The notes beneath the pieces are model-generated. The model saw nothing but the letters and a program-made list of their open reading frames with translations. It was not told the DNA's origin and made no database searches. The position numbers and the translations under genes were made by a program. A stretch of DNA of 64,000 nucleotides, taken from assembly GCF_002294725.1 (NCBI RefSeq), contig NZ_NSFT01000002.1, forward strand, positions 62,001 through 126,000, written 5' to 3'. The DNA comes from Mesorhizobium sp. WSM4313 (GTDB lineage Bacteria > Pseudomonadota > Alphaproteobacteria > Rhizobiales > Rhizobiaceae). Positions 17,325-26,145 of this stretch are shown piece after piece; the first letter of the stretch is position 1; every line of letters starts with the position of its first letter.

Positions 17325-18032
17325 GTGCGCATCTTCATCGTTCACGCTCACCCTGAGCCCAACAGCTTCAACGGCGCCCTGACCCGCGCGGCCGAGCAAG
17401 CACTGGCTGCGGCTGGGCACGAGGTCGTTATCTCCGACCTTTATGCGATGGGCTTCAATCCGGTGTCGGATCGCCGCAACTTCACGACCGTGCACGACGC
17501 GAACTACTATCGCCAGCAGGCCGAGGAGGCGAATGCTGCCGTCAACGATGGGTTTGCTCCCGACATCCAGACGGAGATGGACAAGCTCTTCTGGTGCGAC
17601 GCACTGATCCTTCAGTTTCCGCTCTGGTGGTTCGGGCTGCCGGCGATTCTCAAGGGCTGGGTTGACCGAGTCTTCGCATCAGGCGGCCGCATCTATGGCG
17701 GCGGCAAGTGGTATGACCGCGGCGTCTTCGCCGGAAAACGCGCGATGTGTTCCGTGACAATCGGCGGGCCGCCGCCGATCTATTCGGACCAGGGACTGAA
17801 CGGCCCGATCGGATCAATCCTTTTTCCAATCAACCACGGTATGCTCTACTTCGTCGGCTTTACCGTGATCGAGCCTTTCCTTGTGCACGCACCTGCGCGC
17901 ATCAGCGACGGTGAACGCCGGATTTTCCTCGTGCGTTACCGTGAACGGCTCCTCGGTCTGGCGCATGCCCCAACCATCGCTTATCCAAAGCTCGCGGACT
18001 TCGACGACATTCATGTTTTGAAATCTGCATGA
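17325..18032 (+). CDS. NAD(P)H:quinone oxidoreductase, flavodoxin-like fold (NQO1/MdaB type)
   Basis: 235 residues, GTG start at 17325. Begins RIFIVHAHPEPNSFNGAL, the flavodoxin_2 FMN/FAD-binding start, then LILQFPLWWFGLPAILKGW and the loop GGPPPIYSDQGLNGPIG. This fold transfers two electrons from NAD(P)H to quinones, avoiding semiquinone radicals. It follows the DoxX gene by 27 bp on the same strand and precedes a putative terminator, so it probably belongs to the bufferin transcript. Quinone reduction fits a copper/oxidative stress setting (inference). Confidence 0.87.
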   Translation: MRIFIVHAHPEPNSFNGALTRAAEQALAAAGHEVVISDLYAMGFNPVSDRRNFTTVHDANYYRQQAEEANAAVNDGFAPDIQTEMDKLFWCDALILQFPLWWFGLPAILKGWVDRVFASGGRIYGGGKWYDRGVFAGKRAMCSVTIGGPPPIYSDQGLNGPIGSILFPINHGMLYFVGFTVIEPFLVHAPARISDGERRIFLVRYRERLLGLAHAPTIAYPKLADFDDIHVLKSA

Positions 18033-18069
18033 AGGAAGCCTTGTCCGGCTCACGAGAGGCTACACGTCG

Positions 18070-18100
18070 ACCGCGGTTCGTGAGCGAGCGCGGTTGTTTT
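18070..18100 (+). terminator. Possible rho-independent terminator of the bufferin operon
   Basis: ACCGCG at 18070-18075 pairs with CGCGGT at 18089-18094 over a 13-base loop, followed by TGTTTTG. The stem is only six pairs and the T tract is broken, so this is a weak call. Confidence 0.42.
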
Positions 18101-18149
18101 GATGCATTGGCGATTTAGGTCCTGCTCTCGCTGAGAGTTTTCAGGCGGC

Positions 18150-18200
18150 GGTCACGTTGCTGTGAGCCCCGTAACGGTCAGTCGCCTCGGAGCGAACAAC
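18150..18200. repeat. Intergenic repeat, copy 1 of 2
   Basis: The sequence begins GGTCACGTTGCTGTGA and continues with a GTAAC-GGTCAG and a GCGAAC block. It matches the copy at 21182-21232 with identical first 16 bases and most of the next 35. The two copies lie in non-coding DNA before the broken doxX gene and after the start of the ClC gene. Nature unknown. Confidence 0.65.
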
Positions 18201-18279
18201 GAACTGTCGGCGTCCACCTCGGATTCTTTCCGACGGCTCCGATTTCTCGCATATCGCACAGACAAGAAAGTTCGCAAGG

Positions 18280-18781
18280 ATGCGTTTCCGTCAGCTCTTT
18301 TTAAGAATTCCACTCTCCCCCTCGGGTGCTGCCGCCGGGTGGGCACCGTTGCCGATAAGATTGATCGTGGGCTTTGGCTTCCTGGCCCATGGCTATGTCA
18401 AACTCAGCAGGGGGCCAGAAAGCTTTGGCGGCGTTCTTCAGACGCTAGGGGTTCCTGTGCCGCATTTGCTGGCGTGGCTGACGACACTGGTTGAGCTTAT
18501 CGGCGGTAGCGCCGTGCTGGCGGGTGCATTTATTCCATTCGTCAGCGTGCCGATGGCGGTCGTGCTGCTTTACCGCATTGTTCACCGTCCATTCCCAGTA
18601 TGGATTCTTCTCGGTGAAGTTTGCCGAGGTGACGACAGCTGGGGTCCGATTCGGGCCTGTTGGCTACGAAATCATCCTGCTTTACTTGGCCGGGCTGGCA
18701 ACGCTTGCAGTCGGCGGTCCCGGGCGTTTGTCATTTGAGGCGGTCTTGCGTCGGCCCATGGGAACAGAGCGCGCAAAATGA
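18280..18781 (+). pseudogene. DoxX-family membrane protein interrupted by a frameshift
   Basis: Frame one (from 18280) gives RLIVGFGFLAHGYVKLSRGP, GVPVPHLLAWLTTLVELIGG and VSVPMAVVLL, a good DoxX N-terminal half. From about 18572 the family sequence continues in another frame: TALFTVHSQYGFFSVKF, AGVRFGPVGYEIILLYLAGL, and a final LSFEAVLRR. One extra base near 18568-18571, in GCTGCTTTACC, separates the halves. Frame one alone ends in non-DoxX residues. The last codons overlap the GNAT gene at 18778 by ATGA. It is either a pseudogene or a base-calling error. Confidence 0.8.
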
Positions 18782-19212
18782 CCGTCCAGGCCCATCACGA
18801 TCTTACGGCAGTTGAAATCGATGCCATTGAAGACAGTATCTTCGTCCACAACCAGCACGCAGTAGGACGCGGTGACGCCCAAGGGCTTGGCTTTGTGATA
18901 CGAGTCGAGGCGGGACGCATCGTCGGCGTAGCTGCCGGCTATTCCTGGGCAGGGACTTCCGAACTCAAACAGCTGTGGGTCGATGAAGCATATCGCGGAC
19001 GCGGATATGCCCGGGAGTTATTGAACGCTTTCGTCACTGAGGCTGCTATTCGCGGTGTTCGGCGGATTTGGGTGCAAAGCTATGACTTCCAAGCGCCGGG
19101 AATGTATGAAAAGGCTGGCTTCATGCGTGTCGCTGAGTTTGCAGAATGGCCCCAAGGACACTCCAACGTCGTTCTCTGCAAGACGCTAATAGCCACGCCT
19201 ACATCGCCATGA
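18778..19212 (+). CDS. GNAT-family N-acetyltransferase
   Basis: 144 residues, ATG at 18778 overlapping the stop of the preceding doxX frame. The acetyl-CoA-binding region is ELKQLWVDEAYRGRGYAREL (V-x5-R-G-x-G-x-A), followed by RRIWVQSYDFQAPGMYEKAG, the characteristic motif B, and a C-terminal strand with NVVLCKTL. Cytosolic acyl transfer from acetyl-CoA; acceptor unknown. It overlaps the next GNAT by ATGA. Confidence 0.87.
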   Translation: MTVQAHHDLTAVEIDAIEDSIFVHNQHAVGRGDAQGLGFVIRVEAGRIVGVAAGYSWAGTSELKQLWVDEAYRGRGYARELLNAFVTEAAIRGVRRIWVQSYDFQAPGMYEKAGFMRVAEFAEWPQGHSNVVLCKTLIATPTSP

Positions 19213-19730
19213 TCAACGTTCGAATTGCACAAGAGGCCGACGCCCAATCTTTACCCGATATCGAGCAGTCGACGGGCGAGGCCTACCGTGAAATTGCGGA
19301 TTTGGCCTGGATTGCCGATGACGATAACCAGACCGTCGAGCGCCACCGCGAGCTGATTGCAAACGGCACATGTTGGGTCGCAGTAGAGAACGACAACAGA
19401 CCAGTTGCCTTCCTGAGCGCTGAGATCCAGGACGACACACTACATATCTGGGAACTTGACGTTCGGCTTGATCGACAGCGTTTAGGGATCGGACGCGCCT
19501 TGCTTGAGAACGCAATCGCGGATGCGAGGGGCCGCGGCCTCATCGCACTCAGCTTGACCACCTTCCGCGACGTGATCTGGAACGCTCCATTCTACCAGAA
19601 GGTGGGCTTTCGGATTCTGGACGATACGGAAGCCGGGGAGCGGCTTCGCCAGGTGCTGCGCCGAGAAATCGAGCACGGGATGCCTGCGAGGCGACGTTGC
19701 GCGATGCGCCTTCTTCTTTCTGAAGCTTGA
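19209..19730 (+). CDS. GNAT-family N-acetyltransferase
   Basis: 173 residues from the ATG at 19209 (the frame opens earlier, but this ATG overlaps the stop of the previous gene). Motif A reads LDVRLDRQRLGIGRALLENA and motif B SLTTFRDVIWNAPFYQKVGF. The C-terminal tail is Arg-rich. Translationally coupled to the GNAT at 18778, of a different sequence; the acceptor is unknown. The transcript converges on the ClC gene at 19750. Confidence 0.87.
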   Translation: MINVRIAQEADAQSLPDIEQSTGEAYREIADLAWIADDDNQTVERHRELIANGTCWVAVENDNRPVAFLSAEIQDDTLHIWELDVRLDRQRLGIGRALLENAIADARGRGLIALSLTTFRDVIWNAPFYQKVGFRILDDTEAGERLRQVLRREIEHGMPARRRCAMRLLLSEA

Positions 19731-19749
19731 GCGCCGTTTATTCCAGGAC

Positions 19750-21117
19750 TCAAATTCCGCTTGAAGCGATAGAGCCTTGCGCGTCAACGTCTCTGGCTCT
19801 TTTCCGGCGGATTGCCTCGGCGATGAACACCCGCGACAGCGCATGGTAGAGCGGTTCGTTGGAGATGAGCCTTGCCGTGCCGTAACCCAACATCGCCGCG
19901 CACATTAGCGCGATGACATTGTCGTGGTTGCCGGTCATTTCGAGAATGATGACGAAGGCCGTCATCGGCGCCTGCACGACGCCGGCGAAATAACCGGCCA
20001 TGCCGAGCAGCGCGGCGGTGCCAGTGCCAGCGCCGAAAATGAGGCCCAGCGTGCTGCCAAGGCCCGCGCCGACAGCGAGTGACGGCGCGAAGATGCCCCC
20101 CGGAATCCCGGATACCATCGACAGCAGCCCGGCGAAGAACTTCTCGACGAAAAAGAACGACGGTAGAGACGTTCCTTCGATGGCTTCCCGCGCCTGCGCG
20201 TAGCCGGTGCCATAGGTAAGGCCGCCCGAAGCAAAGCCGATCCCCGCTACCGCCAGCCCGCAGATGCCCGCCACCGCCAGAGTGCGCCATAATGGCTGCA
20301 GCGTGTTCCAGCGCCGAATGCGACGCATTATCTTGAGAGCCAACAGCGAGAACAGCGCGCCAACACCGCCGCCGATGATGCCGCATGACAGCACCAGAGG
20401 CCAGTCCCGGGCGAAGGCGACAGTGTCCCTGGCTATCCCGAAATAGGTGTAGTTGCCGAGCAGGCCCAGCGAGGCGAGGCCGGCGAGGATTACCGCCGTT
20501 AGAACCAGCCCGTTGGTGCGAGCCTCATAGGCACGCCCCATTTCCTCGATGGCGAAGACGATGCCGGCGAGCGGCGTGTTGAATGCAGCCGCAATACCGG
20601 CGGCGGAGCCAGCGAGGATCAGCCCCCGTGCCTGCACCATCCCGCCCCAGCGCGCAGCCTGCAGCATCACCGAGGCCCCGACCTGCACTGTCGGCCCTTC
20701 GCGGCCGATCGAGGCGCCGCAAGCGAGCCCAACCACAGTAAGAGCTATTTTGCCGGCCACTAGCCGTAGCGACAGAATATGGCTTCGGTCCTCGTCTTCG
20801 CGAAGATGTCGCGCGGCAATCGCCTGCGGAATGCCGCTGCCTTGCGAACCCGGAAAGAACACTTGGGCGAGCCAAGCGCAGAGCACGAAGCCGAGCGGTG
20901 TTGCCGCAAACGGCAGATAGAAGCGCCACCCGGTGTCCGCGCCGACCAAAGTGTGGAACAGGATCTGCGATTCGTCGGCCAGCATCGCGAAGAAGACGCT
21001 GATCAGGCCGATCGAAATGGCGCCTGCCCAGAAGACAAGGCGCGGCTGCCAGACGCGCCGCGACACCCACATCGCCTGCGAGCGGCGCAACATCGGATGT
21101 TTTCGCTTGGCTGCCAT
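19750..21117 (-). CDS. ClC-family chloride channel / H+-Cl- antiporter
   Basis: 455 residues with about ten or more hydrophobic helices and no C-terminal CBS domains. The three chloride-site motifs are present: GSGIPQAI, GREGPTVQVGASVM (with the gating Glu) and GIFAPSLAVGAGLG. ClC proteins move Cl- (often coupled to H+) across the inner membrane. The ATG at 21117 has weak ribosome-site sequence. It is transcribed toward the GNAT pair and away from the methyltransferase gene. Confidence 0.9.
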   Translation of the reverse strand: MAAKRKHPMLRRSQAMWVSRRVWQPRLVFWAGAISIGLISVFFAMLADESQILFHTLVGADTGWRFYLPFAATPLGFVLCAWLAQVFFPGSQGSGIPQAIAARHLREDEDRSHILSLRLVAGKIALTVVGLACGASIGREGPTVQVGASVMLQAARWGGMVQARGLILAGSAAGIAAAFNTPLAGIVFAIEEMGRAYEARTNGLVLTAVILAGLASLGLLGNYTYFGIARDTVAFARDWPLVLSCGIIGGGVGALFSLLALKIMRRIRRWNTLQPLWRTLAVAGICGLAVAGIGFASGGLTYGTGYAQAREAIEGTSLPSFFFVEKFFAGLLSMVSGIPGGIFAPSLAVGAGLGSTLGLIFGAGTGTAALLGMAGYFAGVVQAPMTAFVIILEMTGNHDNVIALMCAAMLGYGTARLISNEPLYHALSRVFIAEAIRRKRARDVDAQGSIASSGI

Positions 21118-21181
21118 GTCGGTTCCCTGATGATCGACCCGGGCCTAACACAGCCACCGGGCCAATCAACCTGAGAGGCCT

Positions 21182-21232
21182 GGTCACGTTGCTGTGAAGC
21201 CGTAACAGTCAGCCGCTGGGGCGCGAACTATC
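21182..21232. repeat. Intergenic repeat, copy 2 of 2
   Basis: Begins GGTCACGTTGCTGTGA, identical to copy 1 at 18150, then GTAAC-AGTCAG and a GCGAAC block with small differences. It lies in the gap between the ClC and methyltransferase genes. Confidence 0.65.
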
Positions 21233-21320
21233 GAGAGATGTGGCGGGGCCTTTCCCAGCGACTGGGATCTGGTTTGTCGCCCGTGGCAAGTGTTTGGGGT
21301 CGAGCCGGAGGAGAAAGCCG

Positions 21321-22397
21321 ATGCTGGAACGCATTAAGGAGACGCAACCCGACCAGAAAAAGCTTGAGGCGCTGCTTGGAAAGATGGTCGGCGATCTGGG
21401 CGCCATCACCACAGGAGCCGCGGTTCTGCTTGGCGATAGGCTCGGCTTGTTCGCGGCCATGAGCGATGGCGGCAAGATGACCGCCGGACAGCTTGCCAAA
21501 AAGACCGGCACGCAGGAACGACTTGTGCGCGAATGGCTGTCGGCCCAGGCAGCCGCCGGCTATGTCGAATATGACGAAGCCGCCGACAAATTCTACCTCA
21601 GCCCTGAGCAGGAACAGGTCTTCGTCAATGAGGACAGCCCCGCCTTCATGGCCGGAGCCTTCGAGGTCGTGCAGACGCTGTGGCTCGACGAGGAGAAGGT
21701 GCGGCAGGCCTTCCGCTCCGGCAAGGGGCTGGGCTGGCACGATCACAGCGCCTGCCTGTTCCGCGGCACCGAACGCTTCTTCCGGCCGGGCTACAACGCC
21801 AACCTGATCGGTTCCTGGCTGCCGGCGCTCGACGGTATGGTCGAGAAGCTGCAGCGGGGCATAGACGTCGCTGATGTCGGATGCGGCCACGGCACCTCGA
21901 CCGTGCTGATGGCCAAAGCGTTTCCAAACTCCCGCTTCGTTGGCTTCGATTATCATGCACCGTCCATCGAACGGGCGCGCGCCGCGGCCAAGGAGGCAGG
22001 CGTCGCCGGCAACACGCGCTTCGAAGTGGCGTCGGCCAAGGATTTTCCCGGCACTTACGATCTCGTCGCCTTCTTCGACTGCCTGCACGACATGGGCGAT
22101 CCGGAAGGCGCGGCCAAACATGTGCACAAGGCGCTGCAGCCGGACGGCACCTGGATGATCGTCGAGCCTTTCGCGCACGACCAGCCTTCGGCGAATCTCA
22201 ACCCGGTTGGCCGCATCTACTACGCCGCCTCTACCTTCATCTGCACGCCCGCATCGCTCTCCCAGGAAGTCGGACTGGGGCTTGGCGCCCAAGCTGGCGA
22301 AGCGAGGCTGCGCAAGGTCGTGGCCGGCGGCGGATTCAAGCGGTTCCGCCGCGCCACCGAGACGCCGTTCAACATGGTTCTCGAGGCCCGTCCGTAA
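21321..22397 (+). CDS. Class I SAM-dependent methyltransferase
   Basis: 358 residues from the ATG at 21321, behind GGAGGAG. The N-terminal winged-helix-like domain contains LFAAMSDGGKMTAGQLAKK and RLVREWLSAQAAAGYVEYD, and the C-terminal Rossmann fold holds the SAM motif VADVGCGHGTSTVLMAKAF and the acidic FDYHAPSIERARA. The architecture is that of small-molecule or N/O-methyltransferases with an N-terminal dimerisation domain. A small monooxygenase-type gene follows after 34 bp. Substrate unknown. Confidence 0.87.
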   Translation: MLERIKETQPDQKKLEALLGKMVGDLGAITTGAAVLLGDRLGLFAAMSDGGKMTAGQLAKKTGTQERLVREWLSAQAAAGYVEYDEAADKFYLSPEQEQVFVNEDSPAFMAGAFEVVQTLWLDEEKVRQAFRSGKGLGWHDHSACLFRGTERFFRPGYNANLIGSWLPALDGMVEKLQRGIDVADVGCGHGTSTVLMAKAFPNSRFVGFDYHAPSIERARAAAKEAGVAGNTRFEVASAKDFPGTYDLVAFFDCLHDMGDPEGAAKHVHKALQPDGTWMIVEPFAHDQPSANLNPVGRIYYAASTFICTPASLSQEVGLGLGAQAGEARLRKVVAGGGFKRFRRATETPFNMVLEARP

Positions 22398-22431
22398 GGT
22401 TTTCAACAAAGGTTTTTGACTGGAGGAGAAC

Positions 22432-22725
22432 ATGACTGCCTACAACGTCGTTCGGTTCCCCACCAAACCAGGCAAGGAACAGGCATTCATCGATGCGCAC
22501 AAGATGGCAAGGCTCGACGTCAAGGGCTTCCGCAAAGGTGCGCTCATCAGAACTGGGGATCGGACCTTCTGCGTCGTCGGCGAATGGAACGACATGGATA
22601 GCCTGGCGGCGGCACGACCGCAGATGATCGGCCTTCTGGATACGATGCGCGACCTGCTGGAGGATTTCGGCGGCGAGCTCGGCGTGACCGATCCTGTCTC
22701 GGGAACGGTCGTCATCGGGACCTAA
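22432..22725 (+). CDS. Antibiotic biosynthesis monooxygenase (ABM)-fold small protein
   Basis: 97 residues, GGAGGAG before the ATG. It begins YNVVRFPTKPGKEQAFIDAH, then GALIRTGDRTFCVVGEWND, with the ferredoxin-like ABM topology of two beta-alpha-beta units. Such proteins act as dimers on small aromatic substrates or as heme-degrading or detoxifying enzymes; active residues are not diagnostic. Same strand as the methyltransferase, 34 bp behind it. Confidence 0.75.
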   Translation: MTAYNVVRFPTKPGKEQAFIDAHKMARLDVKGFRKGALIRTGDRTFCVVGEWNDMDSLAAARPQMIGLLDTMRDLLEDFGGELGVTDPVSGTVVIGT

Positions 22726-22864
22726 GTGGCCCAGCTGCAGCCGTGGACCGCTCGACCACTATACGTGAAGGGCCAGTCTCAAAATCAGAGCTGCGCACGA
22801 ATAGCTGGAGTGGGGCCCGCCATCGACGTATGATACGATGCTCGATTTTTCGGGAGGATGAGCC

Positions 22865-23502
22865 ATGAATGCAGTGCCTCAATGGCGGCTCGCAGGCGAC
22901 TGGTTCGACATCTGCAGCTGCGACATCCCTTGCCCTTGCGAGTTCGCCCAGCGGCCAACCGGCAACCACTGCCAGGGTGTGCTCGCCTGGCATGTGCGCG
23001 AGGGTCAGTATGGCGACGTCAAGCTCGACGGCCTGACACTGGTGGCTCTCGGCGAGTTCGAAGGCAATCTCTGGGCTGCGAGGCAAGGGCCGTGATGGGG
23101 ATGTATCTCGACGAGAACGCGAACGAGCGGCAGCGCGAAGCCCTGCAGATGATCTTCGGTGGCCAGGCTGGCGGCTGGCCGGCGGGCTTTGCCGCCAATG
23201 TGGGCGAGATGCGAGGCATGGAGTTCGTGCCGATCACTTTTGAGGTGGCGGGCGACCTGGCCACTTGGCGGGTCGATATTCCTGGCCTCGTCGTCGGACG
23301 CGCGGAAGCGCTTTCCGGGCCTACCACGCCACCCGGCAAGCGGGTGCAGACGATCAACCCACCGGGTTCAGAGGTCGGCCCAGGCCAAGTTGCCACCTGG
23401 GGGCGTTCTGTCGAGGTGAGCACCAAAGGCTTCGGGCTCGACTGGACCGGCACGGCCCGTTCGAGCAAGCACATTCCGTTCGACTGGACCGGGCCGAACT
23501 AG
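22865..23502 (+). pseudogene. DUF1326 protein split by a frameshift
   Basis: The first frame (22865-23095) reads DWFDICSCDIPCPCEFAQRP, the DUF1326 Cys pattern, then REGQYGDVKLDGLTLVALGE and GNLWA before stopping. The other frame from about 23070 continues without loss: CEARAVMGMYLDENANERQR and MIFGGQAGGWPAGFAANVGE, ending TGPN. One extra G in CTCTGGGCTGC would join the halves into one normal-length protein of about 210 residues. The second half could also restart at ATG 23095. It is followed 4 bp later by the DUF2182 gene, its usual partner. Function of DUF1326 is unknown; the C-x-C-x4-C-x-C pattern suggests metal or thiol chemistry (inference). Confidence 0.8.
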
Positions 23503-23505
23503 GAC

Positions 23506-24375
23506 ATGACGATGGCTGACGGGTTCCTCAGGAAATCCCGGCAATTCACACGGAATCTGCTCGGCATCCCGCTCGGTCTACTCGCTTCGCTCATCGGGCT
23601 GACAGCAGCGGCGTGGGCGCTCACCCTCTACCAGGCCTTCAGCATGGATATGCCCATGGGCATTGCGGTGCGTGGCGGTATGGAGGGTATGGAAGGCATG
23701 GCCGGCATGGCCATGGCCGGAATTGCCGCCGACGGCTGGTCAGTGGCGGGCGCTGCCGCTTTTCTCGCCGTGTGGACAGTGATGATGGCGGCCATGATGT
23801 TGCCAGCTGCGGCGCCGATGATCTTTATGTTCGCGGCGGCGCAGGCGAGGCGCGAACAGCACGTGGCCATCCCAACGTGGACCTTCGTCGCGGGCTATCT
23901 GCTCATCTGGGGGGCGGCGGGCCTTGTCGTGTATGTTCTGGTCCAGCTCGGTAGCGACCTTGCAACGAGCCTCGATCCACCCCAGCGTTCGAAATGGGCA
24001 CCGCTCGCGCTCGGTGCCACGCTTGCCGTCGCCGGGCTCTACCAGTTCACCGCCTTCAAGCACATCTGCCTCAGCCATTGCCGTTCGCCGCTTGCTTTCG
24101 TTGCGCAGCACTGGCGCGCGGGGCATGTGGGCGCGCTCAAGATGGGGCTGCGCCACGGCCTCTATTGCTTTGGCTGCTGCTGGGCGCTGTTTGCCGTGCT
24201 AGTGGCGGCTGGCGTCATGAGCATCGCCTGGATGCTGCTTTTGACGCTTACTGTCTTCGTCGAGAAGCTGCTGCCCCGTGGCCGGCGCTTCGAAGGTAGC
24301 CTGGGCGTGGCTCTGGTGGCCCTCGGGATCGTTGTGTCGCTTGGGGCGATCGATATGCCTTGGATTGACGGCTAG
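23506..24375 (+). CDS. DUF2182 membrane protein, predicted metal-binding
   Basis: 289 residues with about seven membrane segments. After the first helix, a Met-rich periplasmic loop holds MDMPMGIAVRGGMEGMEGMA and more Met; a second site has KHICLSHCRSP and a third YCFGCCW inside membrane segments. DUF2182 proteins are annotated as predicted metal-binding integral membrane proteins and commonly sit beside DUF1326. The Met and Cys content suits a soft metal such as Cu(I) (inference). The start at 23506 is chosen for its spacing of 3 bp after the DUF1326 stop; an internal ATG at 23512 is possible. Confidence 0.85.
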   Translation: MTMADGFLRKSRQFTRNLLGIPLGLLASLIGLTAAAWALTLYQAFSMDMPMGIAVRGGMEGMEGMAGMAMAGIAADGWSVAGAAAFLAVWTVMMAAMMLPAAAPMIFMFAAAQARREQHVAIPTWTFVAGYLLIWGAAGLVVYVLVQLGSDLATSLDPPQRSKWAPLALGATLAVAGLYQFTAFKHICLSHCRSPLAFVAQHWRAGHVGALKMGLRHGLYCFGCCWALFAVLVAAGVMSIAWMLLLTLTVFVEKLLPRGRRFEGSLGVALVALGIVVSLGAIDMPWIDG

Positions 24376-24503
24376 GGGCCTTCGGATGTGACGGTAAGCG
24401 ACCAGGAGCACAAGCATCCCTGCTGTGGCAGCAGCGATTTGCAATCCATTCGCATCGCGCTGGTTTTCCAGTAGGCTGTGGCCATATAGATTGAGGATCG
24501 GGC

Positions 24504-25949
24504 GTGACGGTAGTCGACGATCGTCTTCTCGAAAACAAGATGACCAAGGTGGAGCAGGCGCGCGCCTGGAGCCCGCGTGTCATTTCGAAATTCGAAACGC
24601 TGATCAGGAGCGCCGACGACCAATCAGTCTATCGCGTGAATCCGCTGGCCTTTGCTCGCGACCGCGCAATTGCCGAGCCTGAAGCAATCGACCTCTTCCT
24701 TCACGCCGCCCGCTGTGGGCTGTTCGACATGAGTTGGGACGTGCTCTGTCCCCAGTCCGGGATGGTGCTCGACAGTTTCGGCGCCCTGCGCACGCTCAAG
24801 ACCCACTACGTCTGTGGCCTGTGCGACGTGTCGGGCGACACTGACCTCGACGATTTCATCGAGGTCACCTTCTCGATATCGCCGAAGCTGCGGCGCCTGC
24901 CGCACCATGATCCCGAGACACTGTCTGTCGAGGATTTTCACTGGAAGCTGCACTTCGGACATGACGGGCGGCTGCCTGGGCAAAACGTTCGCTTTCTTGA
25001 CGTTCTGCGCGGCTTCGTCCGGGGCATGACGTATCTGCCGCCACGCGCCACCACAGCGCTCCGCGCCGACCTCAGACCGGGCGCCCTTGCGGGCGTCAAT
25101 GTGCAGACGCAGGCGGCATTTGCCGTGCCGATATCGGGCGATCCGGTGTTGGCGCCGACGCTTCTGAAGATCGATTATGACGGCAAACGCTTCCTGCCGG
25201 CATTGCCCGCTGTGCCACCCGGTCCGATCGTCATTGAGGTGGCGAACAGGGGGCCGGTGCGGGGTTCATTGCTTGCCATCAACTGGCCGCCCGAGCTTGT
25301 CGCGCTGACCACCAAGCCGGCGCTAGATTTCGACCCTTATGTCTCCGGCGGAGCGCTGCTTGCGCGGCAAACCTTCCGCCAGCTCTTCCGGTCCGAACGT
25401 GTCGACGAGAAGGAGGGGCTCGGCATCCGTCAGATCACCTTCCTGTTCACCGACCTCAAGGGTTCGACCGCCATGTATGAGCGCCTGGGTGATCTGAACG
25501 CCTATGCTCTGGTCCGCGAGCATTTTGCTCTGGTCAACGCAGCGGTTCAGCAACATTCCGGCGCGGTGGTCAAGACGATTGGGGATGCGGTGATGGCTGC
25601 GTTTTCGCAGCCGTCGGATGCGATTTCGGCCGCACTCCACATCTTTGAAGAAATCGATCGTTTCAACAGCGAGCATGACGGGCCGGGGATCATCCTCAAA
25701 ATCGGTGCCCATTGTGGACCGTCGATCGCCGTGACGCTCAACGACAACCTCGACTATTTCGGCCAGACCGTGAATGTGGCCGCGCGCGTGCAGTCCTTGG
25801 CGGAAGCCGGACAGGTCTGCATTTCCGAGGCGCTTCATTCCGCGCCGGGGGTCAGCGACATGCTCGCCGGCCATCGTGTCGTGGCCTTTGACGCGCCTCT
25901 TCGAGGCGTGGAGGGTAATGCTACCGTCTATCGCATTATGCGGGGATAG
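24504..25949 (+). CDS. Class III adenylate/guanylate cyclase with N-terminal DUF5939-like domain
   Basis: 481 residues, GTG at 24504 behind GAGGATCGGGC. Residues 1-310 are a large domain with a small-zinc-like stretch (DVLCPQSGMVLDSFGAL, HYVCGLCDVSGD), of the DUF5939 type. From about 310 a class III cyclase: ITFLFTDLKGSTAMYERLG (first metal Asp), VVKTIGDAVMAAF (second metal Asp), and VNVAARVQSLAEAG (transition-state Asn/Arg). Makes cyclic nucleotide from ATP or GTP. Soluble, no membrane helices. The input signal is not evident. Confidence 0.88.
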   Translation: MTVVDDRLLENKMTKVEQARAWSPRVISKFETLIRSADDQSVYRVNPLAFARDRAIAEPEAIDLFLHAARCGLFDMSWDVLCPQSGMVLDSFGALRTLKTHYVCGLCDVSGDTDLDDFIEVTFSISPKLRRLPHHDPETLSVEDFHWKLHFGHDGRLPGQNVRFLDVLRGFVRGMTYLPPRATTALRADLRPGALAGVNVQTQAAFAVPISGDPVLAPTLLKIDYDGKRFLPALPAVPPGPIVIEVANRGPVRGSLLAINWPPELVALTTKPALDFDPYVSGGALLARQTFRQLFRSERVDEKEGLGIRQITFLFTDLKGSTAMYERLGDLNAYALVREHFALVNAAVQQHSGAVVKTIGDAVMAAFSQPSDAISAALHIFEEIDRFNSEHDGPGIILKIGAHCGPSIAVTLNDNLDYFGQTVNVAARVQSLAEAGQVCISEALHSAPGVSDMLAGHRVVAFDAPLRGVEGNATVYRIMRG

Positions 25950-26145
25950 AAGCGGATTGCGTGCCGACGCAATATCGCACCGCCTAGAACCGGAGCCTTG
26001 GGTCTGCCAGGGTGTTGAGCAATTCAGTGGACAGGGCGGCGCTGTGCCCGGTTGAACTCTAACTATGTTCAATAAAACAACAACTTAATTGAATTTTTGT
26101 AACATTGTGACGACCGATGACGTGAACCGGCCCGAAATTATTTTT

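Noticed and set aside
26047..26062. Short match (ttgaactct) to the tRNA-Thr T-arm as a possible left attachment site of the decayed island
   Set aside because: Only nine identical bases, without extension on either side; a chance match cannot be excluded.
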